DNA of 64,000 nucleotides from Odontocerum albicorne (GCA_949825065.1 OX463859.1:13840452-13904451), one strand, 5' to 3'. Positions 1 through 12,404 are shown, counted from the stretch's first letter. Numbers and translations are program-made. The notes: generated by a model not told the origin, from the sequence alone.

Positions 1-215
1 GTCTTTGCCGTGTCCAATGAATGTTGCGTTTCTTCTTTTTTAGTTAAACTTTTCCACTTATAGATCGATTGTTAAATTTTTTAAGCTTAATCAGCTGAAA
101 CTTTGAATGGTCTAGAATTGTAATTTAAAAAGAAAGTCTTATTACATTGACTCTGATTGAATTTGATGACTCGAATCATTCTAGATTGGTTGGATTGCCT
201 ATTAAAAAAAGTACT
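1..215 (+). repeat. 3' end of a non-LTR retrotransposon (copy 1)
   Basis: The stretch matches, with many substitutions, the 3' part of the LINE at 62045-62290: shared blocks include GAATGTTGCGTTTCTT and TAGATCGATT, followed by a single degenerate unit containing TTGCCTATTAAAAAAAGTAC, which is the repeat unit found in tandem at 62223-62445. It is cut by the window edge, so its 5' extent is unknown. Confidence 0.6.
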
Positions 216-424
216 TTTTTATGTTGTTTGTTTTAAGTAAATCAGTTGTCGATTTGTAGATACCGCAGTTGTGTTAAAAATAAATATTAATTATTTATGA
301 AATTAGGAATATCATGCGTAACTTCATAAAGTAATGTTCATTGTGCAATGGCGCTAGTAGTTGCTATTCTAACCAATTATTATTGACGTATTAAAAATAT
401 AAAAAAAAGAGAATGTGAGGATAG

Positions 425-700
425 GAAAGTGGTGGCTGTGACTATTAGATTAGGTAGTGCCTTGCATCTGCATATGTTTAGAATTATATATTTGGTATGA
501 AAATCGCAGAAAACTTGCTGCAAAGATACTTTTATAGATCTTCCGATATGTAATAGTTACACATTCGGCTTTAGGTGGAGTGAATTGTATGTGTTTATTG
601 TTCATATATATGGTAATCATAAATTTTAATAAGAATTTCTAAAAAAGGTCGTCTTCAAGTACTTCCTAATGCTGCACACGCCACCAATATATCAAACACT
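425..700 (+). repeat. Dispersed repeat X, copy 1
   Basis: About 270 bp shared with 53990-54280 and more weakly with 7425-7690. Common blocks are CATCTG then ATATGTTTA, TAGATCTTCC then ATATGT, CATTCGG then TTTAGGTG, and TCTTCAAG then TTCCTAA. No coding potential and no clear termini; class unknown (a LINE 3' UTR or a non-autonomous element). Confidence 0.55.
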
Positions 701-1345
701 TAGAGGCAGATCAATCCATACCATATGACCAGCAATGGCAATAAATCTTTCATAAATATGCATTCTCATATCTCAATTAGAAAACTTTATAAAAATTTAT
801 GTTTTGATATAAACTGATAGCGCATTAAAATTTGTCATTTTAGAAAAGAGTGGGTATAATTTATGTTTCCATTCTTATCATTAAAACACTTTGCTACTTA
901 AATATCTATATATTTTTTTGAGATATCATTTTTCTTAAATTATTTCGTGTCCTTTACTTTCTGTTGTCATGTGAAATTTTGTTTTTCACTTGTTAACAAT
1001 TTAAAAAAAAAATGTTTTCTTAGCAATAAAGATCATTTTGTTCGATTAATATAATTGATACTGTTTGAAAAATAAATGTTTTCGAATCATCAATATACTC
1101 AACTGAAGCGAGATGATTAACAAAAGAAGATTTTGGGAATATTTTTACAAAGAAAAAAAAAACAGTTTTACGATGTATAATAAAGTTTTAATTTGGTTCT
1201 ACAACAAAGTAAAAAATAATTGAGATTTTTTGAATTATAATTTTGAACATTATTTATTTTATTAATACTATATATAGGTTCAGATATGAAAAAAAAATCT
1301 AAAGATAAACAGTCAAATCATACAATATATGTTGCACCCATTAGT
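700..1345. other. AT-rich stretch, nothing recognised
   Basis: Low-complexity AT-rich DNA with homopolymer A and T runs. I see no coding frame, inverted repeat or family match. Confidence 0.5.
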
Positions 1346-1456
1346 TGTTAAAATTATTTATATATTGCATTACGCTTTTTGCTCCAAACATTACGCCTGG
1401 CGAGTTTATTATCATGTGGAAGTCTCTTCCAACCAACTCAAAACGATGTTTTAGAG

Positions 1457-2522
1457 CATTGGTCCCGAACCCCCGGGCCGCGGCCCGGTACCTGGCCGTG
1501 GACCAAATGGTACTGGGCCGCGCAAGGGCCTGCTTTAAAATCAAAATTACTTTTGAAAAATTGAACATACCTAATAAAACTTAATTATAACTTAAAATAA
1601 TGATTCCGTTGAAAACCTCTTTACGCTAAGTTACCACCGACCTTCCGACAATACCTGTTCGAGACAACAACTCTGCCGGTGTTCTGGATTAGAGTCATGG
1701 CGGAATACCCTGAGATTGCCCCCACAGCTCTAAAATCTCTATTGCCATTTCCGACATCCTATCTATGTGAAGCGGGGTTTTCTGCAGTGACAGCAACCAA
1801 AACAAAACAAAGAAATAAACTGGACATAAGCAAGACACTTCGGGTGTCACAATCTCCTACTCGTATTACCCCCAGATGGAACCATCTCGTTTCAATGAAG
1901 CAAGCTCAGGGTTCTCATTGATTTAGCATTAAGTTAAAATATTAAATCTGTTTTTATAAATTTTTAAGGGGTAACTGTATTTTATTTTGAATGCATGTTT
2001 AAACACGATTCAATTAAAAATATTAAATCAAAACACATAAAACTTCAACATCCAAGCTTTTAAAAAAAATAGATAAATAACTTTCAAGTTAATATATCTA
2101 CAAGATATCAGAATAACATTAAAATCCCGATATTAAACCCCAAACATTCTCAAAATTCTTTTCTTTATCTTGGAAAAAAATACTTTCAACCTTCCGTTGA
2201 ACCTTAAAAATATTGAAAATACCCATGAATCCAAAAGAAAATTGAAAAATTATCTGAAACTTAATTATCCTTCATTGTTATTATTTATTTTTTCTTCATT
2301 TTTCCCACAAACCTTGTGTTTTCTCTACTATTATTTGTCACTTTAACTTATGTACCACAGTTGTAAATTTTATTATTATACTCGTATATTGTACAAATAT
2401 ATTGTTATTAAATTTAAAAAAAAAACTACATTCAATGTCCCCCCCCCCCCTCCCCCAGTGGGCCGCGGTAAAATTATGAAACGTTGACCGGTCCGCGGCA
2501 ACAAAAAGGTTGGGGACCACTG
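1457..2522 (+). mobile_element. hAT element (ZBED/Charlie-like), degenerate
   Basis: A 1066-bp element flanked by an exact 8-bp duplication, TTTTAGAG. The left end starts CATTGGTCCCGAACCCCC and the right end reads GGTTGGGGACCACTG, an imperfect terminal inverted repeat of the CAGTGGTCCCCAAC type typical of hAT (Charlie/Zaphod-like) elements. Both ends continue into GGCCGCGG-rich subterminal sequence. The interior keeps the C-terminal end of the transposase (1613-1921), then AT-rich filler and a poly-C run near 2439-2455. It is an internally deleted, inactive copy inserted in a SINE-A. Confidence 0.82.
1613..1921 (+). pseudogene. hAT transposase C-terminal fragment
   Basis: The frame is open from just after a TGA at 1610-1612 to the TGA at 1919-1921, about 102 codons. 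It reads through LFETTTLPVFWIR, then PTSYLCEAGFSAVTATKTKQ and ITPRWNHLVSMKQAQ. This is the hATC dimerisation region: the LPFPTSYLCEAGFS segment corresponds to the conserved L-P-xx-ss-x-x-CE-R-x-FS motif of hAT transposases, and the overall match is closest to ZBED/FAM200-like proteins. The zinc-finger BED domain and the catalytic RNase-H fold are missing, so it cannot encode an active enzyme. Position between hAT inverted repeats supports the assignment. Confidence 0.82.
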
Positions 2523-2556
2523 TTTTAGAGGACCGAAGTAAAAACCTGACTAGATA

Positions 2557-3190
2557 TATTATTGTTAAATAAAGTTATAATATGTGTATCTTAATAAATA
2601 TAACAACAAAAATGATAGAAACACTGAAAATACTGAAATCCAGAATTGAACAAAAAAGAAACAATTTCAATAGTTAAAATAAGATTTGTTTTAAATTAAA
2701 CAGAGAGAGATAGTGTTTTCCGGATATAATAAGGCCGTGCTTTAAAATGTTTAAAATTGAAGGAAAACGAAAAAGTATTTGTCCATAAAGTATAAAGGTC
2801 GTTCAATAAATTTGAGGTATTATATTTCAAGAGAGTACTTGGAATGGTTAATTTTTATACATTTATCACAAAAAATATAGATATTAATTCAAAAACTTAT
2901 ATTACAAAAGTTATAAAAACTGAAAAATAATGTTGGTACTCAAATAAAGTTAGAATTATTTAAATAAATATAAGTCTATTAAATAAATATTCTAGTACTT
3001 AGAAATTTTATTTTGTTATTTTTTTTTAATGTAATGGTCAAATGAAATTTTTGACATAAAACATTTCAAAAACAACAAATAAAACTCAACATTGACATGT
3101 GAGCATTGTTATACAATAGAAAAATAAATTAGTATAATACGAACTCATCACAACAAGACATACCTATAAAATTGAAACAGTTTATCCTGG
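2557..3190. other. AT-rich stretch, nothing recognised
   Basis: AT-rich intronic-type DNA without a supported frame or family match. Confidence 0.5.
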
Positions 3191-3199
3191 CACGAACAA

Positions 3200-3442
3200 C
3201 TTCGTCACTTTACTCCCACTAAACCCCATTAATTGAGCCTCCGCGTTTAGAATCACTGGTGCAGGCACAGAATTCGCGATTCGTCAACGCAAGTATTGGT
3301 AATACTAGCTTACATGTGAAGAGGCAACAACTTACCAGACCTTTTTAAAATTTGTTTCCGTGTACCATCGGGAATTGAACCACGTAACCCCCGGGTGGAA
3401 GTCAAGCGTCTTACCAACTAGGCCACGAAGATAGACACGTTT
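3200..3442 (-). repeat. SINE-C copy, minus orientation
   Basis: On the minus strand a tRNA-like head (A box around GTGGCCTAGTTGGTAAGACG; B box around GGTTCAATTCC) is followed by the body shared with 15295-15800 and 59965-60300: AAGGTCTGGTAA, then CACCAGTGATTCTAAACGC. A B box without a conserved tRNA fold, plus the shared body, marks this as a SINE rather than a tRNA gene. Confidence 0.65.
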
Positions 3443-3564
3443 TACTAATTTGACGCTCTTAACTAACTAAGGGTATAAAAGAGTTTTCATAAAAATCAAC
3501 TTCAAATTAATAAAATAAAAAAACATTTTAAAATATATTAATATCTATTTGGCAATATGAGCCA

Positions 3565-3740
3565 TTTATTTGTTTCCCTTTTGGGGTAGTCAGAGAGAAC
3601 ATATTTTCACTTCATTTCGTCCTGGCTCACGTTTTTCTCTTCTGTCACGTTACGTCGTCATGCATACGTTCCTATTATAAAGAGTTTTCACTGTTTCCTC
3701 TTTCAGAATTCGATTCATCTGGCCGTGTCACTTTGATAAT
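3565..3740 (-). repeat. Probable RTE-like LINE 3' end
   Basis: CCCTTTTGGGGTAGTCAGAG followed by TTCATTTCGTCCTGGCTCAC resembles, in minus orientation, the GC-richer 3' terminal segment that follows the coding end of the RTE-like LINE copies at 5700-5770 and 26790-26850. No coding part remains. Confidence 0.35.
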
Positions 3741-5270
3741 TAATTACGAGTATATAAGTTTTTTTTTACAATAATCAACTTTACCTCGATTAGAACAAAA
3801 CAAGAGTACTTATATAAAAACAGCACTATAGTCGGTTGGCACAGTTTCGTTATTTCAGGTCGGAAAGAGTTCTCATACATGCGTCAATAATTGAGTCATT
3901 ACCCCCTTAATATGATTTTAATTTCAAAATTTATATAAACCTACTCGTATCTTACGATTCGAAGCGAGCAAAATTAACAAGCCATTATATTTTAATAAAA
4001 TTTTGTAATTTTACAAAATGGGAACAAATCGTTTTGGGTACAAAATTACCTTATTATTTTTGAATTATGTACTTATGTATTTGTCACGCGAATTTCGTAA
4101 AAAAATAAGTAATAGGCTAATGTGATATATAACACACATGTGTCGGTGTTGTTTGTTTTTTTTTAAATTTTTTAAGGTGTCTGCGTTTGTATAGGACGCT
4201 TCATAAGTTGCACTCTAGTTTCAAATAATCATAATTATTAGTTTGATTTTTTTGAGATCATTAAAAACACATTCTTCAGTTTTATAACGGGGAATTTAAA
4301 AACAAACGAAAGTGGTAGAAATGATAATGAAAAAATCTATAATATTGTTGGATCTTTATGATCCACTTAATTATTCGGTGTCGCATTAACGAGGTTACAG
4401 ATTAATTGGGACAGTAAAAAATCCATAACACTTGAAAAATGTTTTGAAATGTTATAAAAAAATATCATTTTTTTTCTGTCAAGGTTAATACGCAATCCGC
4501 TTAATGCGACTTCGAACAATTGAGAGTCTACTGTAGTTCAATTCAATCTCCAAGTCGCCCTGCAGTTAATGCAGTCAGTAAGACCTCCCTCCTCACACAA
4601 TCAACCAATTATCTCTATTGTCATATGCCCCACTCTGTGAACGACAATGACATCAGTGCCCGGGTTTAAACGATTTAAGCCAGTTTTAATTCATCTTTTG
4701 TTATATTTAACGACAGTAAAAAAACAGTAACAATTTTCACCCCTACCTAAAATAATATAGTTTATGGTAACACCAACAAAAATGGCGAAGTCAGATGTTG
4801 TCAAATACATTTATTACTTAACCCTTCGATTGGGGATTTTTTATCCACTTGATAAGGACCAACTCGAAATCGGTTTGGTTTAATTTATTTTACTTCTATT
4901 GTGAATATTAAAAAAAAATACTAGTAGTATTAAAGGTGTGAAAGATTTAAAAAGAGCTACAAAAAGTTAATTGAATATTATTTCACAAACTTTTATTGTA
5001 TTTACAGGTTTCGCTCAAAAAGCAACCTCAGAAAAAAATCGTTAGGATAGTTGTTAAAAGAAACCAGTAAATAGGCAAACAATTAATTGAATAATCATGG
5101 TCTAGTTAGTAAATCGTCTGTCTATCTACCAGTGTGTTGTGAGTTATATTCTCGTTGTATCCCAGATTTATAAGGGTTCATATCTAGTCAATGGGACACT
5201 AAAACAAGCATTGGTATATTCAAACTGCGCAATATCAAAATATGTTGAGTTAAAAAGGCTATCAATAATA
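3741..5270. other. AT-rich stretch, nothing recognised
   Basis: No supported coding frame. A slightly GC-richer patch at 4545-4680 shows no family match I can name. Confidence 0.45.
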
Positions 5271-5280
5271 TTTAAATAAC

Positions 5281-5770
5281 AATTTAGATGTATGGAAGTG
5301 AAACGTGGACATGGAAAAATATTGAAATGAACTGAATAAATTATGTAGAAACGCATACATTGAGAAGGATACTTGGGGTGACAATGTATGACAGAATACG
5401 GATTAAAGGGGTTAAGGATGAATGTGAACTAAATACTGATGTATTAAGTAAGATAAAAAATAGTACACTATGATGATTTGGGCATGTACGAGTAGAACGA
5501 ATTGATGAAGAAAGATCAACAAAATAAATATATACATACACTGCGCAAATGTGCAAAAAGGTGTGGTAAAGAGAGAGACCAAGAATGTAAGGTAAGATAA
5601 AATAAATGATATTTTGAAAAAATGATATACAATATAAAGTCAGAGAAATCGTGGTAGTTGTGTGAGAAAATGTGAGGATGTAACAAAATATATGTGTCAC
5701 GATAGGAATCTCTGGCTCTCTAACCTCTCTGCCTACCCCGTCGGGGCAGTGTCATGGCGGTGCGTATTTT
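5281..5770 (+). pseudogene. RTE-like LINE, 3' end of reverse transcriptase ORF and 3' UTR
   Basis: Plus-strand translation with frameshifts gives the typical C-terminal end of RTE-like/craniofacial-development-protein-2-like reverse transcriptases: LRRILGVTMYDRIRIKGVK, then LSKIKN, a WFGHV-like block (FGHVRVERIDEE) and a basic RERPRM tail. The non-coding end includes CTCTGCCTACCCCGTCGGGG. The copy is 5'-truncated and riddled with stops. The reverse transcriptase palm and the endonuclease are absent. Confidence 0.7.
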
Positions 5771-5934
5771 TGTATGTTCCTGTCTGGTTTTATTTTCAGT
5801 CGTTTAAAACTTTTTTTTGACCGGTTAACATAGATTTTCGCATGGTAATAAAACTACATTTTTTTACTGTAAATTCGAAACAATACAATTTTGGCAAAGT
5901 TACGAGGAATATCAAACGGTGTGTAGCAATAAGA

Positions 5935-6370
5935 AACATTGTCATCTTTAACATATATGGTATACTCCAACTGGATAGTGTCAACATCTGAGAAGACGAT
6001 AGTCCATAATAGTATTTTAGTACAATCATTGATATGCAAGAGTGAAACGTCGATGTGTAAAAAAATTGAAAAGAACCGAGTAGATGTTTTAGAACTGCGT
6101 GCATATAGAATAATACACGGGGTGACAATATATGACAGAATTAAATAATTAGGGATGAATGTGAGCTTGAATATGTGAAACTGTGAGGGGAGGGCATGGT
6201 TGAGAAAGACCGAGGAAGGTATAATTGGATCAAGTGAATATTGTTTTGAAAGAAGGGAACGTTAAAAGTCAGAGAAGGGAAAATATAGAATAGGTGAAAT
6301 ATTTGTGTCGAGATTGGAAAGTTTAGCGTTGTTTAATCTCTGCCTACTCCAGCAGGGGGAAACGGTATGA
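5935..6370 (+). pseudogene. RTE-like LINE, 3' end fragment
   Basis: Second copy of the same LINE end in the same orientation. It shows LRAYRIIHGVTIYDRIK (5939-6148 frame), the following ATGAATGTGAGCTTGAA block, GAAAGAAGGGAACG, and the 3' terminal CTCTGCCTACTCCAGCAGGG. Stops and small indels break the frame. Confidence 0.65.
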
Positions 6371-7310
6371 GAACATGTATGTATAAAAGACATACCGACT
6401 TCAAAATAATATCAGTAGTTGCTAACCATATGAAGGCAGAAAAATAAGCATTGAATTCTTTATTTTGTCGGAGTCGTTCCACCCGTTGTTGGAGTTGCCC
6501 ATGTCTAGCCAAATTAGTATCAGGAACGAATAAAGTTCCTTTATAGTATGATCTATACTTTTTTACGACATAGAAGGAACTCATGGAGCATCTTCACCAA
6601 GTTGTTCTACCCGTGAACAATCAACATGAACGCGTTCCCACTGTTAAATTCGACGTGTGTAAAAGAACTGAAAATACTTCAGTGAAATTTATGAAGAAGC
6701 CGGTTTATTATTCTGGATTCTTGGAAGATGTTTCTCTCCCTGTGTAATTTGTACAAAAAATGCTTCTTACAAAGTAAGAAATATTAAATTGTACAAGTAC
6801 TCGTATATTCTGTTTACTCCTGGTTACAGGTAAAACCTTTAAAATACAACCTCAGGAATGGTTTATCTAAATATTGGTGTTGACCAAATTATCTTAATTC
6901 ATTGTTAGGGTTAAAAACAATAGTTAGAATATCTACTTGAAGTAAGTATTAACTATCCATTAAGTACTGTATTAAAGAATATATATGCTGGAAAACTGTT
7001 GCTAGATTAAGTGTATCAAAGTTTGAAAGACGGAAAAGTGAAAAGCACATAAAACAGAAGATTGTGAATTTTGAGATGTATGAAATAAGATAATCAAAAA
7101 TTGTGTAACCGACTGAAGCGTGAAAAAACTATATTCTCGGCCTACTCCTCAAGAGAAAGGCAAAATGTTATATATCTATAACATTAAACGTATGAACAAT
7201 TTAACTCGTCATTCTTATTCAACCGGAATTGATTTAGTTGCTAATATTAAGTACAATTTAATAGAAATAAGCGATATAGCAATAATAAATATAAAACGAC
7301 AATTTATAGA
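6371..7310. other. AT-rich stretch, nothing recognised
   Basis: Short open frames here show no domain, and composition follows the surrounding intron-like DNA. Confidence 0.45.
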
Positions 7311-7314
7311 ACGT

Positions 7315-7352
7315 CATTTAAAGAGCACACTCTCCTAAAGGGCGCTCTAACT
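7315..7352 (+). repeat. Short conserved repeat (GGGCGCTCTAAC motif)
   Basis: AGAGCACACTCTCCTAAAGG followed by GCGCTCTAAC; one of five copies of a short motif also at 11345, 12405, 12630 and 46981. Confidence 0.5.
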
Positions 7353-7424
7353 CAAGAATTGAACCCAATATTAGGAGATTAAAATATCACACAAAAAAAT
7401 AAGTTGAGAGTCAAAATAAGTCGG

Positions 7425-7690
7425 TATTAGCTGCTGCCATTAGATTGAGTACTATGTATAAACGAGTATGTTTAGTAAAATATATCTGATAAGAAAACTG
7501 CAGGTAAATTTACCAAGGGAAGATGAATTCAAAATATAACTCTGATTTGTGACAGTAACACATTTGATGTTATGTAGAGTATATTTTATGTGTAGTGTTC
7601 ATACATAATCATAATTGGACGTTAGGTAGAGTATATTTTATGTGTAGTGTTCATATATGGTATAATCATAATTTTCGACAAGCCCATCCA
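7425..7690 (+). repeat. Dispersed repeat X, copy 2, with internal tandem duplication
   Basis: Weaker copy of repeat X (GAAAACTGCAGGTAAA, TTATGTGTAGTG, TCATACATAATCATAA). A unit of about 52 bp is duplicated in tandem at 7569-7620 and 7621-7674, both reading AGAGTATATTTTATGTGTAG. Confidence 0.5.
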
Positions 7691-10355
7691 AAAAGGGCTG
7701 CAATATTGATATTTATTTCTTTAAAACAAATCCTTATCTCCGTCGATAATTATTTCGTCAGCAAAATAAATAACTTACAACGAAAATTATCCGAAACTTC
7801 ACATCTGTATGTTGAATATTACCATTTTATATATGGAAATGCCTTTAGAGTTTCTTCACAAATGAATACGTAACAAAAAAAACCGTTTGCAATGCTTTTT
7901 TTAGCGATCCGAAGTATTGAAATTAGAACTTCCCCGTCCCTGGTTTCAATTAAGCTGGCCAATGAATTAATTATGTTACTAATTAGTTATAAGTTTTTTT
8001 TCTCTCGTTATTTTACAATTTCATAAGGGCTAATCATCTATAATACGAAATATTTATAAAAAATGTATTACGTTGTTTCGAGTGTCAATGTAAATATCTG
8101 TCACCATGAATATATTTTCTCTTTTATTGTTATTTTTTTAAATGTTGAACACTCCTGAACGAGAAGACTGACATCACAAATACAGTTCTACTAAATCTAT
8201 ATTTGTAATGTGTTACTTCTGTCTATATTTTACATAAAAACACAATGAAATGTATATACTGAACACAATAAACACAATAATATAAAAAATGCTTCAGCTT
8301 ATGAAAGATAAATAGACGGATTTGGTCCATTGAATGGGCGTTTTAAGAACACCCTGTTATTTATGAATAAAAGGTTATAAAAAAGTATTACACTTTTGTT
8401 CAGCGACTCTCAAAATTTATTGGTCACATTTTTTTTTCACAATACCTATTGTTTTTTACTGCTTATTTTAAGCAATTATTTGTGTTTTTCTTTTGCAAAT
8501 TTTTTACTTAGTTGCCCAGCTGGATAATACCACTAAGTAAATTCAGGTAGAATTTAATTTATCTATTTAACGATGATTTGGAGTTTAACAATCCGAATGT
8601 TTGTTCATATTTTGTAATGAAGTGAAAATTCGTTTGTTCACAAATTACTTATGAAATATTAGTTTGATCACGAGCCTACGTAATGTTAACAAGTGTTAGA
8701 TTTAGATCTGAAATTCTTCATATTTTATAATCAATGAGTACGCAGATCATTTAATTGGAATATCACCAAAACTTTGTGATTATATTTAAGGTAACTCATA
8801 AGCACTGGTAAACAAATTCGTATAAAATTAAATATGAATGTTTGTACCCAGGATGATAATAATAAATAACAAGGCTGTTAATTCGCCAGACTTTTCACAC
8901 TAGTAATTTCTACTGCTACTCTTTTCTATACGATGCGGATACTTGAATGATTAAAGCAAGCAATAAATAAATATTTGATTCCTTTGAGATGTGGTATTGG
9001 GGACAGCTTTTGCGCATTCCATGAAATACCAGATAAACTCTCTTATCTTCTTTACTAAATGAAAGACTCACGAAAGAAAATAGTGGAAAGAGAGAGAGTT
9101 GGTTATTTTTTAACTGAGGGAAAGGAAATAAGGATAAGAAACATAAGATCGTGTATGACGAGATGTGTGTATGGGAACTACGTGATAACTACAATAAACG
9201 CATTAATAGGAAGTCGTGTAGATATGTCTTCTTTATCTACTTCAAAATAACGTGGGTTGATGGTGTGTCTGTGTATGCAAAAAGAAAATTACAAAATCAC
9301 AAAAGTTTTCTATTTATGAAAAATGATTAGTTTTGTTCCTTACTTAAGGAGGCAATATTCTAGACTGTCAAGTGAAGCACATTTTAAGATAAATAACTCG
9401 CAGGTGAGGTTGTTAAAAATATTTTTTATAGTACGTCTATTTTTAAAACAGTTACTTAAATTTACAGAAAAAATTTAAAAGTGGTCATATCTAAAGTAGC
9501 TTAAACTGATATGAGTTTACTTTGCATTTTGCGTGACCTTATGTGAAGTGATAAAAAGTTTGAGAACCATTGCTCGAGGGCAACAATAAAATGTAATTCA
9601 ATATGACGTTAACGTGTGACAAGGTGGCTATAATATGAGTGACACTGTCAGAATTGGGCGCATAGGGAATATAATATTGTTAGTAAGTTATTTGAATCTA
9701 TTTTAACACAAAACATGGGCGTGATATTCAGAACCGAGACAAGGGTGAGGCAAACAGACACTTAGCCAAGGTACGATATATCTGAAGGGCGACAAAATCT
9801 GTTCCCAAAAAAATGAAAAATGCATAAAACAATTGAAAATTATATCCCAATTTGGTCGAAGTTTGTGACAATTCGAGAAGAATCATATAAAAAACATTTA
9901 AAACATATACTCGTATAAGATCTAGTGTTAGACAGAAAAAGTTGTCACGTATTAAACGTTAGAATTTCAAACTATATTAAACGTTTGATTTCAAGCAAAA
10001 TAAATTTCGATAATGTAACTGAATAATTGACGACCCCAAAAGTTTGAAAAAAAAGTTATAAATGTTTGAAGTATTCATTTTATCAATTGTTTTATGTTGT
10101 GGGGTCAAATGACCCCACGATTCCATTTTTTACTTTTTTTATGACTGGGGACGTGTTTACTTTTATTTAGAAATTTGCCACCTTGTTTTGAAGGTGCCTT
10201 TTCGAATTGGTTCCCCAGGCGTCAAAATACCTCGTCAAGGCTTTGTTTATATTTCCAAATAATTGAAAATTTGAAGAATACTTTATTAATTTATTGACCA
10301 TACGGAATGTGTCATAATTTATTGTGTAGGTAACTCACTACTAATGTTAATTATA
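7691..10355. other. AT-rich stretch, nothing recognised
   Basis: A 2.7-kb piece of the presumed ems intron with no supported gene, no clear transposon end and only weak short repeats (for example GGGGTCAAATGACCCC at about 10100, a perfect 16-bp palindrome). Confidence 0.45.
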
Positions 10356-10595
10356 TTTGAAACGTAAAAGTCAGATTAATCGAAGGATCTGTAATTTTGA
10401 AATGTAAAAGTCAGATTAATCGAAGGATCTGTAATTTTGAAACGTAAAAGACAGATAAATCGAAAAATCTGTAATTTTGAAATGTAAAAGTTATATCAAT
10501 CAAAAAATATATGCCTTTAAAGCGTAAAAGTCAGATTAATCGAAATATCTGTAATTTTGAAACGTAAACCTCAGATAAATCGAAGAATCTGTATG
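10356..10595 (+). repeat. Tandem array, 6 units of about 40 bp
   Basis: Units begin TTTGAAACGTAAAAGTCAGA and end ATCGAAGGATCTGTAA. Six consecutive units are visible; units 1 and 2 differ by one base, units 4 and 6 are the most diverged. No coding meaning. Confidence 0.9.
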
Positions 10596-11340
10596 AAAAA
10601 CTTGTGATGAAGGTAAAACATGTTTCACTAAATCACGATCATTAATTCTTGCCCTCAGTCCTCGTTGTCAATAAAATAATTTATTTCGTACGGTATCATG
10701 AACTTGATTTTCAAAATTATGCGAATATATTAAAAAGCGTGTCCTGAAGAAAATAGTGTTTTTAACTTCATCAATTGAACATTCGAGTATAAACGTAACT
10801 CGAGGATCGATGACCTCTACAACAAGCTTTTATTCAGGGTTTTAGGTTTTTTTGGGAACCATCGAGTGGTAGTCAGACGTCTTACCAATTAACTACATAT
10901 GATGATTATATCTCCACTTTATAATTAGTTACGTCAGAAATTAATACCATTACTCTTTTTACATGATCTTAAAAGTATAATTAATTTTTTTATGACTGGA
11001 CCTAAAGATAAAATTATTTTGAATACATCTACGCACGCTTTGACCGATAGTGACCAATGTTGTTAGACGTAATCGCATGTTTTTTTAAGATATTTCTAAA
11101 TTAATTTCTTTTATTATTGCGCATAATTTTGACATTTGTTTATCTCTGATAAAAAATGCTTATCTGCTGTGTTATAGAAAATTTATTCATTCGAGGATTT
11201 TTTTAATATTCGTTCAAGTGGCTAAAGGACCCATCTTTTCTATTGAAATTGAAAATTAAAGTATCAAAAAATACTTGTTATTTTATGCATGCTAAATATG
11301 AACAAGTTTAAGTAAAATAATTTAGTTAATAATAAATGGT
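10596..11340. other. AT-rich stretch with a decayed SINE head
   Basis: Mostly featureless. At about 10840-10910, TTTTTTGGGAACCATCGAG and AGACGTCTTACCAATTAAC look like a degenerate minus-strand SINE head of the SINE-A/C type. Confidence 0.4.
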
Positions 11341-11344
11341 CAAT

Positions 11345-11393
11345 CTGTATAGCGCCATTTAGAGATCAGAATTTCTTCAAGGGCGCTCTAACT
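11345..11393 (+). repeat. Short conserved repeat (GGGCGCTCTAAC motif)
   Basis: TATAGCGCCATTTAGAGATC, then TTCTTCAAGGGCGCTCTAAC. The longest form of the five-copy motif. It is followed by a GC-rich patch (11400-11490) of unknown origin. Confidence 0.5.
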
Positions 11394-11904
11394 GGGGATG
11401 ACATAACACCGGCACGAGGAGGAAGCAGTACTGCTACTGGCCGGGCCAGATGGAGGGTATTTGTGGCCTCCGTGTACTCCACGGGGGAAGCATAAGAGGT
11501 TGAAATAGTAATTGAGGTTTAATAATAAAACTTTGGTCATTAATTTTTCATACTAAAACTATAATATAATTTTGCGATTTTGACTCGTATTATCTATAAT
11601 ATGTTATATGTATATATCTCCCCTACATTGACAAAAATATTTAGCGGTTTTCCATCCATGGAGTTGTGCTGCACTCAAGGAGTCTGTTATATTTCCCGGT
11701 TCACCGTTCTTATTTATATACGCCGTCCTTTATTAAGACTATGGGACCAATCGCCAGCTTTAACAGACCCCCTAGAAATGGAGATTGAGGAGTGGTGAGG
11801 TGTTGAACGTAGAAGTATGTCGCGATATAGCAATTTCTCCAATGTACTGGAATTAGTTTTAGGAATTAAATCGCACTGAAAAAGATAATCGCATACTTAT
11901 TGGT

Positions 11905-12085
11905 TTATAAGTTTGTGTCAAAAGACGTTTGTCTTCCAGCCCGGGGGTTGGAGGTTCGATTTCAACTGAAATCCCATTTTTAAAAAGGGTTCCTGACTCG
12001 TATTCCTTTTCGTTGAATACAGTACAGCCTGGCGGGTTTATTGTCACGAAGCAATATCTTCCAACGAACAAAAATGAAGTAAAAT
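11905..12085. repeat. SINE-A head and tail joined head-to-head
   Basis: 11910-11990 is a plus-strand SINE head (GTCTTCCAGCCCGGGGGTTG, GGTTCGATTTC). From about 12005 the sequence switches to the minus-strand SINE tail (GTTGAATACAGTACAGCCTG, GCGGGTTTATTGTC). This is an inverted composite rather than one intact copy. Confidence 0.6.
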
Positions 12086-12404
12086 ATGCCATATCAAGAC
12101 TGTGCTTATGATTGTATATGAACACATATACACTACAGTGTACTTAAGTCAAATATGTTAATATAATATTGGAAGGTTTCTTTGTAGATCGTCTACGTCG
12201 ATCGTCTCTCTATTTCTTACTTGATATGTTTTTTAAACATATATGGATTCGGGGATGTATCTAATCTAACGGCCATATCCCCCACTTTCCTATCGTTAAA
12301 CTGTACTAATATTTTGTTATATGTAATATTAGATTTTGTTATATTATTAATCTGCCAATATTCGTAATAGTGGATTTACATTCCGAGTTATAGTGTCCTT
12401 ACTG

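Larger units (their letters stand above)
1358..2556 (-). repeat. SINE-A copy, split by a hAT element
   Basis: In minus orientation the SINE-A tail is recognisable at 1358-1456 (TTTATTATCATGTGG, CTCTTCCAACCAACTC) and continues at 2523-2556 (AAAACCTGACTAGA). The two parts are separated by the hAT element at 1457-2522, and the 8 bp TTTTAGAG occurs on both sides (1449-1456 and 2523-2530), as expected for a hAT target duplication. The tRNA-like head is not recognisable. Confidence 0.7.

Noticed and set aside
5341..5700. 119-codon minus-strand open frame
   Set aside because: Antisense of the RTE-like LINE fragment, which reads on the plus strand.
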